A DNA stretch of 5,521 bases from Thermomicrobiales bacterium (GTDB taxonomy: Bacteria > Chloroflexota > Chloroflexia > Thermomicrobiales > UBA6265), in NCBI GenBank assembly GCA_030446955.1, contig JAUJMG010000036.1:12786-18306 (forward strand), given 5' to 3'. The notes below the pieces were generated by a model that saw nothing but the letters and a program-made list of their open reading frames with translations, was not told the origin of the DNA and did no database searches. A program made the translations under genes and the position numbers. Of this stretch, positions 1-5,471 are shown in pieces (positions within the stretch are counted from its first letter, which is position 1; each line of letters opens with the position of its first letter).

Positions 1-183
1 GGTGTCCTTGCCGCGTTCCTCGCTGCGGTGAGGACCGGGCAGGAGCCGGAGACGAACGCGCGGGACAATCTCCGCAGCCTCGCTGCCGTGCTCGCCTGTG
101 CCCGCTCCACGGAGACCGGTGAGGTGGTCGATGTCGAGGCGCTGGTGGCCATGGCCACGGCAGAGAGCATTCCTCCCCGGTAA
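1..183 (+). CDS. Gfo/Idh/MocA-family oxidoreductase, C-terminal fragment (5' end outside window)
   Basis: Reading frame 1 is open from the first base to a TAA at 181-183 and gives 60 residues. The peptide contains FLAAVRTGQEPETNARDN followed by LRSLAAVLACARSTETGEVV. This is the typical C-terminal end of Gfo/Idh/MocA NAD(P)-dependent dehydrogenases: a 'F..A...G..P...  .D...  L..V.A...S..TG..V' pattern from the last helices packing on the substrate-binding beta sheet. Members oxidise or reduce sugars, inositols and related polyols in the cytoplasm. The Rossmann domain and catalytic residues lie outside the window, so neither substrate nor cofactor can be read. The frame, the family-like ending and the absence of a competing frame support it as a real gene. 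The call rests on motif memory from a short fragment. Confidence 0.72.
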   Translation, partial: GVLAAFLAAVRTGQEPETNARDNLRSLAAVLACARSTETGEVVDVEALVAMATAESIPPR

Positions 184-375
184 CATCCTCCTTATGCTGG
201 AAACTACAGAGCTGGCCACGATGCAGGCGTGACATCAGACACCAGCCGGCCCGGTAGCGTTCGGCTCGCGACGATCGTGACGCCGAGCAGGAGAAGGCGG
301 ACGCCGCTGGCCGTCGCTCGCCAGCACAAGCGCACCGGGAACGAGAGGTTTCTGGCGGCAGCACCGGGCCCAATC

Positions 376-386
376 GGGAGAAAGGA
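376..386 (+). promoter_or_regulatory. Tandem ribosome binding site that leaves the reductase start ambiguous
   Basis: GGGAG at 376-380 is followed directly by AAAGGA at 381-386. GGGAG lies 8 bases before a GTG at 389, and AAAGGA lies 8 bases before an in-frame ATG at 395. Both starts are therefore well served. I prefer the ATG because it is the commoner codon and gives an N-terminus closer to that of E. coli RclA. Confidence 0.6.
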
Positions 387-394
387 CCGTGCCG

Positions 395-1795
395 ATGTCC
401 CAGCCGGACCACTACGACGCCCTTATCATCGGAGCCGGCCAGGCCGGCGGGCCGCTCGCCACGTCCCTGGCTAATGCCGGTCGACGCACGGCTCTGGTCG
501 AGCGCGCCCACGTCGGCGGCACCTGCGTGAACGTCGGCTGCACTCCAACCAAGACGATGGTCGCCAGCGCGCGCGTCGCCTATCTCGCCCGCCGGGCCGC
601 CGACTATGGCGTGCGGACAGGACCGATCTCGGTGGAGATGGCAACGGTTCGCCAGCGCAAGCGGGACATCGTCGAGAGCTTCCGGGGCGGCAGCGAGCGG
701 CGCCTGCGGAAGACCGAGGGCGTGGACCTCTTGATGGGAGAGGCCTGCTTCACCGGCCCGAAGGCGGTCGAGGTACACCTCGCGGACGGCAGTCGTCGCG
801 CCTTGACGGCCGAGACGATCTTCCTCAACACCGGCTGCCGGCCGGCGCCGTCTCCGCTCGACGGGCTGGACACCGTCCCCTTCTGCGACTCCACCTCGAT
901 CATGGAGTTGGATGTCGTGCCGGAGCACTTGATCGTGCTTGGAGGCGGGTACATCGCGCTAGAGTTCGGCCAGATGTTTCGCCGCTTCGGCAGCCGGGTC
1001 ACGATCGTCAATCGTGGGTCGCGCCTCCTCCCGCGGGAGGACCCGGACATCGCCGATGCGGTGGCTGGAGTGCTGCGCGAGGACGGCATCGAGATCCTGC
1101 TCGGGGCGGCGGCGCGGCGGGTCGAGCAGGACGGAACGGACGCTGTGCGCCTTACCATGATGACACCGGACGGGGAGCAGGCGTTGACCGGCTCTCACCT
1201 GCTGATCGCCGCTGGCCGGACGCCGAACACGGACGGGCTAAACCTGGAGGCGGCCGGGGTGCGGACCGACGAGCACGGGTACGTGACTGCCAATGAGCAC
1301 CTGGCGACCAGCGCACCGGATGTCTACGCCCTGGGCGACGTCAAGGGCGGACCGGCTTTCACCCACATCTCATACGACGACTTCCGGATCGCGCGCACCA
1401 ACCTGCTTGAGGGCGGTCACGCGACGACAACCGACCGGCTGCTGCCCTACACCGTCTTCATCGACCCGCAGCTCGGCCGGGTCGGGCTGACTGAGACGGA
1501 GGCGCGGGCGCGGGGCCGCTCAATCAAGGTCGCGAAGATGCCGATGTCGCGGGTGGCCCGGGCGCTGGAGACCGACGAGCCGCGGGGCCTGATGAAGGCG
1601 GTCGTCGACGCGGAGACGGACAAGATTCTGGGTTGCGCGATCCTCGGCCTAGAAGGGGGCGAATTGATGTCCATGCTCCAACTCGCAATAATGGGCAACC
1701 TCCCCTACACCGTCCTCCGCGACGCCATCTTCGCTCACCCTACCCTCGCTGAGTCCTTCAACAACCTCTTCGCCTCGTTCGAGGGCGCGGATTAG
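395..1795 (+). CDS. RclA/MerA-like FAD-dependent pyridine nucleotide-disulfide oxidoreductase
   Basis: This complete 466-residue enzyme (468 if the GTG at 389 is used) belongs to the class I flavoprotein disulfide reductases, which pass electrons from NAD(P)H through FAD to a redox-active cysteine pair. Visible features in order are the FAD-binding GAGQAG at residues 13-18, the active-site GGTCVNVGCTPTK with Cys44 and Cys49, the second Rossmann motif GGGYIA at 183-188, the FAD-binding ALGD at 312-315, and a C-terminal dimerisation domain. That last domain carries HPTLAE, with the His448-Glu453 proton-transfer pair. Automatic annotation would probably say 'mercuric reductase', but there is no N-terminal heavy-metal domain and no C-terminal Cys-Cys pair. 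The stretch FTHISYDDFRIARTNLL, then PYTVFIDPQLGRVGLTE, and the ending SFNNLFASF follow E. coli RclA closely from memory; RclA is the reactive-chlorine resistance flavoenzyme that reduces Cu(II). The gene stands alone on its strand, 205 bp (211 by the ATG) after the preceding gene. Its stop overlaps that of the convergent neighbour. The fold is certain; the RclA subfamily is likely; the physiological substrate is inferred. Confidence 0.93.
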   Translation: MSQPDHYDALIIGAGQAGGPLATSLANAGRRTALVERAHVGGTCVNVGCTPTKTMVASARVAYLARRAADYGVRTGPISVEMATVRQRKRDIVESFRGGSERRLRKTEGVDLLMGEACFTGPKAVEVHLADGSRRALTAETIFLNTGCRPAPSPLDGLDTVPFCDSTSIMELDVVPEHLIVLGGGYIALEFGQMFRRFGSRVTIVNRGSRLLPREDPDIADAVAGVLREDGIEILLGAAARRVEQDGTDAVRLTMMTPDGEQALTGSHLLIAAGRTPNTDGLNLEAAGVRTDEHGYVTANEHLATSAPDVYALGDVKGGPAFTHISYDDFRIARTNLLEGGHATTTDRLLPYTVFIDPQLGRVGLTETEARARGRSIKVAKMPMSRVARALETDEPRGLMKAVVDAETDKILGCAILGLEGGELMSMLQLAIMGNLPYTVLRDAIFAHPTLAESFNNLFASFEGAD

Positions 1796-2727
1796 GAGGC
1801 CGCCCGAGTATTGGCCGTGCTCCAGTCGGCCGGGAGCACATCCGGCCGGATCGCTCGGATATGCTCCAGGGAGGCCAGCGCCTCCTGCACCGTCAACTCG
1901 AAGACCACCGGGCCGTTGAAGCCGCCCCCGGTGAGGCAGTCCAGCAGCCGCCCCACGTCCAGATCCCCGGCACCCAGTGGGCGGTGGTCCTCGCCGTGGC
2001 GGAGGCGCCGTCCGGCCCCTTCCCCCTGCCAGGGGGCGTCGTGGAGGTGGATCTCTCCCAATCGCGGCAGGCAAGCATCGAGGGCCTCGAAGAGGCTGAT
2101 CGGACCAGCGAAGCCGGCCAGCACGTGGCCGACGTCGAGGCAGATAGAGACATCCATCTCCTCGGCCAACTCGAGGACCAATTCGAACGGAAACTCGATG
2201 GTCTCGATCGCCAGGCGGCGGGATGGCAGGCCCGTCTCGGCCAAAATCGTCTCCAGGCTCTGCCGGGCCTGTTCCTGAAAGATCCGCATTAAGAGCGTGT
2301 AGGGCACCTGCGGCAGCCGCCGGCGCGCAAACTCGGCAGCCAGCGAGCCCATCGCGTGGAGCACGTAGACCTCCGGCTCCAGCGGCGCCGTCGCCTTGAT
2401 CGCGTCCACCACCGCCCGGACCGAGCCAATCCGGACGGGCTGAAGCGGCGACGACGGCTCGACCGACCACATCGGCAGATGGACCGTGTAGCCTATGCCC
2501 TGCTCCCGGCTCAACACCCTGAGTCGCTCCACCGCCTCGGGAGCGAACGCGCGGGGAAAGAAGAGGGAGAGGTCGACGCCCAACTCGATGGGATCGAATC
2601 CTTGCGCCGCCAACTCCCGGGCGCCCCCAACAGGGTCATATCCCGCAACGTAAGCGAGCATGGCCTCCGGCTCCATGCCCGAGGTGACTAAGCCCTCTAA
2701 CTGCATCTGGGTGATCCCGAACCGCAT
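1792..2727 (-). CDS. Xylose-isomerase-like TIM-barrel protein (sugar phosphate isomerase/epimerase or CbiR-like)
   Basis: The 311-residue protein starts MRFGITQMQLEGL and has the usual length for the AP-endonuclease-2/xylose-isomerase-like barrel, a cytoplasmic metal-dependent fold. Probable metal and active-site residues fall at the beta-strand ends: Glu48 (IELGVDL), His83 (YTVHLPMW), His124 (VLHAMG), Glu175 (AIETIEFPFE), Asp198 and His201 (CLDVGH), His227 and His229 (IHLHD), Asp247-His248 with the following GAGDLD, and Glu277 (VVFEL). The set looks complete, so the protein should be active. Members are sugar isomerases, epimerases, endonuclease IV or the cobamide phosphodiesterase CbiR. The HLP, YPFE-like, SICLDVGH and IHLH...DH pattern resembles what I remember of CbiR, but no cobamide gene or riboswitch is seen nearby. 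The frame runs open upstream to 2973, but the ATG at 2727 has GGAGG five bases away and begins the family's first beta strand. The upstream extension lacks family character and would run into the divergent gene. It is probably transcribed alone. Substrate unknown. Confidence 0.88.
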   Translation of the reverse strand: MRFGITQMQLEGLVTSGMEPEAMLAYVAGYDPVGGARELAAQGFDPIELGVDLSLFFPRAFAPEAVERLRVLSREQGIGYTVHLPMWSVEPSSPLQPVRIGSVRAVVDAIKATAPLEPEVYVLHAMGSLAAEFARRRLPQVPYTLLMRIFQEQARQSLETILAETGLPSRRLAIETIEFPFELVLELAEEMDVSICLDVGHVLAGFAGPISLFEALDACLPRLGEIHLHDAPWQGEGAGRRLRHGEDHRPLGAGDLDVGRLLDCLTGGGFNGPVVFELTVQEALASLEHIRAIRPDVLPADWSTANTRAAS

Positions 2728-2732
2728 GCTGG

Positions 2733-2737
2733 CCTCC
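2733..2737 (-). promoter_or_regulatory. Ribosome binding site fixing the TIM-barrel start
   Basis: On the minus strand this reads GGAGG, 5 bases before the ATG whose first base is 2727. It settles the start in favour of the MRFGITQ N-terminus over any codon in the 82-residue open extension upstream. Confidence 0.75.
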
Positions 2738-2836
2738 GTGTTGCCCGGGTCGGTCCCGAACCGCCCCTGTCCGTCGCAAGCGGCCCCCATGGTACCGAAC
2801 CCCCGCTCTCGCGTGCGGCCAGGATCCAGCAGTGCC

Positions 2837-2848
2837 GCCCGATCGGGC
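2837..2848. repeat. 12-bp perfect palindrome in the divergent intergenic region
   Basis: GCCCGATCGGGC is a perfect two-fold symmetric site. It lies in the 208-bp gap between the - strand TIM-barrel gene (start 2727) and the + strand acetyltransferase (start 2936). It could be an operator for a dimeric regulator of one or both genes. In GC-rich DNA such short palindromes also arise by chance, and no convincing -35/-10 pair was found in this gap on either strand. Confidence 0.3.
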
Positions 2849-2923
2849 CACCATACTGGTTCTACGAGACACCGTTGGCGCCGACTGTGGATGGCAGCAG
2901 TCGCGGATGTGAGGATGAGGAAA

Positions 2924-2930
2924 GAGGGAG
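2924..2930 (+). promoter_or_regulatory. Ribosome binding site fixing the acetyltransferase GTG start
   Basis: GAGGGAG ends 5 bases before the GTG at 2936. The alternative in-frame ATG at 2915 has only GTGAGG immediately against it, too close to work well, and would add MRKEGAG ahead of the normal family N-terminus. Confidence 0.65.
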
Positions 2931-2935
2931 CAGGG

Positions 2936-3451
2936 GTGCCGGATATCCAGACAGACCGGCTTTCGATCGTCACCTTCTCGCTGGACCTGATATGGGCCGC
3001 CCTCCACGATCGGATCGCCCTGGCCGATCGCCTCCGCGCCCGCGTCCCGGCGGCCTGGCCGGGACCCGACTACGCCGAGGTGCTGCCGGGGCAACTCCGG
3101 AATCTGGAAAACGACCCGGACGCCGCCGTCTGGAGCGCACTGCTCCTCCACCGAGCCGACAGCACCCTCGTCGGAGACGCCGGGTTCCTAGGTGGTCCCG
3201 ACCCTCACGGCACCATCGAGATCGGCTACAGCGTCGTCCCGGCCTACCGGGGTCGCGGCCTCGCGACCGAGGCGGTTCGAGCCTTGACGGTCTGGGCGTT
3301 TGAGCAACCCGGAGTGCGCCGCGTCGTTGCCGGTTGCGCGCCGGAGAACAGCGCCTCGATCCGGGTCCTGGAAAAGGCCGGCTTTCGGCACCGCGGGGAT
3401 GTTGACGAGGACGGACTGCTCGGCTGGGATCGCTACCCCGGCGATCCGTAG
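2936..3451 (+). CDS. GNAT-family N-acetyltransferase (RimJ/RimL-like)
   Basis: With the GTG start the product is 171 residues, the normal size for single-domain GNAT enzymes. These transfer acetyl from acetyl-CoA to an amine of a protein or small molecule in the cytoplasm. The N-terminus, PDIQTDRLSIVTF, is the characteristic beta-1 'TDRL' opening of the RimJ/RimL (Acetyltransf_3) branch. The acetyl-CoA pyrophosphate loop is VPAYRGRGLATEA, with YRGRGLA at residues 104-110. Motif B follows as APENSASIRVLEKAGF, with Asn138 and the SxxVLEKxGF helix at about 141-150. All core motifs are intact. It is divergent from the TIM-barrel gene and converges on the DUF1002 gene, with a likely terminator between. 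Nothing in the sequence indicates the acceptor substrate; ribosomal protein, antibiotic or metabolite acetylation are all possible in this branch. Confidence 0.92.
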   Translation: MPDIQTDRLSIVTFSLDLIWAALHDRIALADRLRARVPAAWPGPDYAEVLPGQLRNLENDPDAAVWSALLLHRADSTLVGDAGFLGGPDPHGTIEIGYSVVPAYRGRGLATEAVRALTVWAFEQPGVRRVVAGCAPENSASIRVLEKAGFRHRGDVDEDGLLGWDRYPGDP

Positions 3452-3519
3452 CCGGCGGGGATTTCAAGGGGCTGATCTGGCGGAGCGACGGCAACAGCCC
3501 CCATGCCGGCCGGTCTGAG

Positions 3520-3552
3520 CCCCCGGAGCTTGGGACTTCCAAGCCCCGGAGG
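3520..3552. terminator. Imperfect hairpin between convergent genes, probable bidirectional terminator
   Basis: The arms at 3520-3533 and 3539-3552 pair at 12 of 14 positions. The two mismatches are C3522/A3550 and A3527/C3545, and the loop is GACTT. The hairpin fills most of the end of the 108-bp gap between the acetyltransferase stop (3451) and the DUF1002 gene stop (3560), where a two-way terminator is expected. A clear T-run is missing on both sides: the + side has only TTGCCTCT. It may therefore act as a weak terminator or as a 3' end stabiliser. The 8-mer CCCCGGAG also occurs as a direct repeat in it, at 3521 and 3544. Confidence 0.55.
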
Positions 3553-3559
3553 TTGCCTC

Positions 3560-5140
3560 TCAGCGGCTGAGCGGCTGCGGTCGGGCGGCTCGTCGCCGCT
3601 GTCGAAAGCGATAGCGCATGACGCGGAACGACGTGACACCCGCACGGACACGGCTTCGCCCCGCCGCGAGCAGGGCCGCGACCGGAGCCAGACGGCGTCG
3701 AGCCGGGCTAGCATCGGCCTCATTCTCCACGGCCAACGACCGCTGCGGCGCCCCCTTCCGGGTCTTAGACGGGACCAGACCAACCGCCTGGAGCACGGCT
3801 CGGTCGTCGAGTGCCACAGCCCCGCTTGGGCTCGGCACGGCCAAGGCGGGAGCCTCCGACCGTCGGCCGCGGGCGAGCAGCACGACCGCGACGAGGGCAA
3901 CGAGGGGCAGTCCGATGAGAGCCGTCCAACCGAGCCACTCGAACGATCGGCCGGGATCCCTTGCGGTGGCCTGCGCCCCCAGCCGGACGACGCGCCCGCT
4001 CGTCGGGTCCACCGTCAAGTGGACCGCATCCCCAGGGCGAAGCTCACCGAGAGCTGCGTCCACGCCGTTGCGAACGATGTCGGCCTCAATGTCCACTGGA
4101 TAGGCGACGGGAGCGTCTTCCCGCCCTTTTTCAGCAACCAGCAGGCGGCCTCCTTCCTGCCCGACCACCAGGCCGCCGACGACCGTCATCGTGGGGGCTT
4201 GTGCCGCAGGGGGAGCAGCAGCCGGCTGGGATGGCAGCGAGCCATTCATGCCTCCAACACCGGCCGGCGGGGATGCCGTCATGCTCGGCTCGTCCACGGG
4301 ACCGGTGCCGATCAGGGCGATCCGGCCCCCTTCCGGATCCCGTTGGATCGACCAGCCGGAGGCGTAAGCACCCCAGTCCATCTCTCTGGCGGTGAGGCGG
4401 GTCAGCAGGTCGACCAGATCCGAGCGCTGAGCGGCAGGGATCCTGATGTCCGCGGCTGCTTCCTCCTCGGCCACCACCACGTCGATGGCAGACGGGTTGG
4501 CGATTCCCTGTTCGATGATCGCCTGCTGGACACCGAGGACCAGTGCCGTCGCCCGGGCGACCCCATCGGGGATCTCCAGCGCCTGCCCGATCGCAACAGT
4601 CAGGGCCAACTCTTCGAGGGCGAGTCGCTGCCTCGCCTCATCCATCTCGCCGGTGCAGGGCGCCTGCTCCCGGGTCGCGAAGACGCCGGAGAGCGCCGTC
4701 ATGCCCAGCGCCGGGGCGTCATCCGGCGCCGCGACGACGAGGGTGGCGTCCTCGACGCCGCCTGTTAGCAGTGCCATCGCGTAGAGATCCGGCGGGACCA
4801 CCTCGATGTTGTGGGTTGCGACCTCCAGTCCAGCGGCGGGAGCCTTGCAGGTCAGGGCCGTGGACGAATAGGCCGAGTCGACCCCAGAGAGATCGAAGAT
4901 CCCCTCCATTGCCTGCCTGGTGTTCTCTACCGTGACGGTGAGGACGTGGGCATCGTCCTTGGCGTCGAAGAGGGCAAGCAACTCCGCGCGCTGGTCGGCG
5001 TCGTTGCTCTCGCCGATTGCGATGGTCATGAGCCCGTCGGTCGCCTCCACCGGGTCAATCCCCAGAGCAAGGACGACTGCGAGCAGGGCAATTAGAGCGG
5101 CCCAGCGACGGCCTGGAATCGGCGAAAGCCACCTACGCAT
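3560..5140 (-). CDS. Secreted, membrane-anchored DUF1002-domain protein with extra C-terminal domain
   Basis: The 526-residue product begins with a signal peptide: basic residues 2-13, a hydrophobic core AALIALLAVVLALG at 14-27, and likely cleavage after VEA at about 33. Residues 34 to about 190 match the DUF1002 (YpuA-like) pattern from memory: IAIGESNDADQ at 40-50, YSSTALTCK at 91-99, YAMALLTGGV at 120-129, and VVAAPDDAPALGMTALSGVFAT at 135-156. Cys98 and Cys162 could form a disulfide outside the cell. A helical stretch follows to about 270, then a Pro/Ala/Gly-rich linker at about 281-317. A small beta domain at about 317-392 resembles DUF5666/OB-like modules, with the phrases TVVGGLVV and LRPGDAVHLTV. 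One transmembrane helix lies at about 401-423, followed by RGRR and a 103-residue basic cytoplasmic tail. B. subtilis YpuA, about 290 residues by my recollection, lacks these additions. The function of DUF1002 is not known. The ATG at 5140 is chosen for its ribosome binding site and signal peptide; the frame runs open to 5239. Confidence 0.9.
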   Translation of the reverse strand: MRRWLSPIPGRRWAALIALLAVVLALGIDPVEATDGLMTIAIGESNDADQRAELLALFDAKDDAHVLTVTVENTRQAMEGIFDLSGVDSAYSSTALTCKAPAAGLEVATHNIEVVPPDLYAMALLTGGVEDATLVVAAPDDAPALGMTALSGVFATREQAPCTGEMDEARQRLALEELALTVAIGQALEIPDGVARATALVLGVQQAIIEQGIANPSAIDVVVAEEEAAADIRIPAAQRSDLVDLLTRLTAREMDWGAYASGWSIQRDPEGGRIALIGTGPVDEPSMTASPPAGVGGMNGSLPSQPAAAPPAAQAPTMTVVGGLVVGQEGGRLLVAEKGREDAPVAYPVDIEADIVRNGVDAALGELRPGDAVHLTVDPTSGRVVRLGAQATARDPGRSFEWLGWTALIGLPLVALVAVVLLARGRRSEAPALAVPSPSGAVALDDRAVLQAVGLVPSKTRKGAPQRSLAVENEADASPARRRLAPVAALLAAGRSRVRAGVTSFRVMRYRFRQRRRAARPQPLSR

Positions 5141-5147
5141 CGGCACA

Positions 5148-5153
5148 CCCCCT
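5148..5153 (-). promoter_or_regulatory. Ribosome binding site fixing the DUF1002 gene start
   Basis: On the minus strand AGGGGG, within AAGGGGGT, sits 7 bases before the ATG at 5140. That start places a textbook signal peptide at the N-terminus. The longer frame up to 5239 would bury it behind 33 uncharacteristic residues. Confidence 0.65.
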
Positions 5154-5218
5154 TCGATTTGAGACGAACGCCTTGAGCATCGATCGAGAGCGGCGAGTGC
5201 AGGGCAATCACCAGCGGG

Positions 5219-5270
5219 GTGTACGTACATCACGCCCATCGTACCACGGCGGGGAAGAGGCCGTGTACGT
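5219..5270. repeat. Paired GTGTACGT direct repeats, one inside a 10-bp palindrome
   Basis: GTGTACGT occurs at 5219-5226 and again at 5263-5270, 44 bases apart, which is close to four helical turns. The first copy overlaps the perfect palindrome TGTACGTACA at 5220-5229. The minus-strand -10-like TACGAT (5238-5243) lies between the copies. This is the layout of a pair of regulator binding sites flanking a promoter, but the sites are short and chance is possible. Confidence 0.3.
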
Positions 5271-5372
5271 TCGCCGGAAAGCAGGCAGCAAAGAGAACCT
5301 CATCTGGCCGCCGAGCACCCTCCTGAAAAGAAGCCGTGCGCTCAGAGAGCTCGCCAGGGCAGAGGGGGGCCC

Positions 5373-5401
5373 TTGTCCGCCGCCTCGCCGCCCGGTCTAA
5401 T
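5373..5401 (+). promoter_or_regulatory. Sigma70-like promoter for the right-edge gene
   Basis: TTGTCC at 5373-5378 (4 of 6 to TTGACA) and TCTAAT at 5396-5401 (5 of 6 to TATAAT) are separated by exactly 17 bases. Transcription would begin near 5408 and leave a leader of about 64 bases before the ATG at 5472. The -10 box sits in the spacer of a perfect 5-bp inverted repeat, CCCGG (5391-5395) and CCGGG (5404-5408), which could be an operator half-site pair. Confidence 0.5.
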
Positions 5402-5471
5402 AGCCGGGTTGGTGGCCGCGGCGGGATCGTGGCCCGAAGGGACCGAGCGCGCGATGGGAGGGAACGGGAGC

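Larger units (their letters stand above)
5141..5471. other. Divergent intergenic region without a convincing gene
   Basis: These 331 bases separate the - strand DUF1002 gene from the + strand gene at the right edge. They hold the DUF1002 ribosome binding site, a palindrome and short direct repeats (5219-5270), and a minus-strand TACGAT (5238-5243) that could be a -10 box but has no good -35. On the + strand there is a better promoter candidate at 5373-5401. A TTG-started + frame at 5173-5400 exists, but its residues resemble no protein I know, it has no ribosome binding site worth naming, and its stop falls in the predicted -10 box. I see no tRNA or riboswitch. Confidence 0.6.

Noticed and set aside
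170..198. Possible promoter TTCCTC - 17 bases - TATGCT upstream of the reductase
   Set aside because: The -10 matches 4 of 6 and the -35 only two or three positions, and it overlaps the stop of the preceding gene. Too weak to annotate.
229..474. 81-residue + strand frame in the gap before the reductase
   Set aside because: It overlaps the reductase N-terminus in another frame, is Arg/Pro-rich, and has no recognisable ribosome binding site.
1649..2470. 273-residue open frame on the - strand
   Set aside because: It lies out of frame inside the TIM-barrel gene and the end of the reductase. Its Arg/Gly/Pro-rich product is typical of a shadow frame in GC-rich DNA.
2660..2935. Longer upstream start for the acetyltransferase frame on the + strand
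   Set aside because: The extra residues lie over the TIM-barrel gene start and the intergenic region; the family N-terminus TDRL follows directly after the GTG at 2936.
2728..2973. 82-residue N-terminal extension of the TIM-barrel reading frame on the - strand
   Set aside because: Its residues fit no part of the barrel, it overlaps the start of the divergent acetyltransferase, and the ATG at 2727 has a strong ribosome binding site.
3559..3571. Palindrome CTCAGC-G-GCTGAG over the DUF1002 stop codon
   Set aside because: A one-base loop cannot fold as a hairpin without losing pairs, and most of it is coding; chance is likely.
3503..4768. 421-residue open frame on the + strand
   Set aside because: It is antisense to the DUF1002 gene, which has a signal peptide, a domain match and a transmembrane helix. 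The + product is low-complexity and Arg/Ser/Gly-rich.
5173..5400. 75-residue TTG-started + strand frame
   Set aside because: It has no family resemblance or ribosome binding site, and its stop falls in the predicted -10 box of the next gene.
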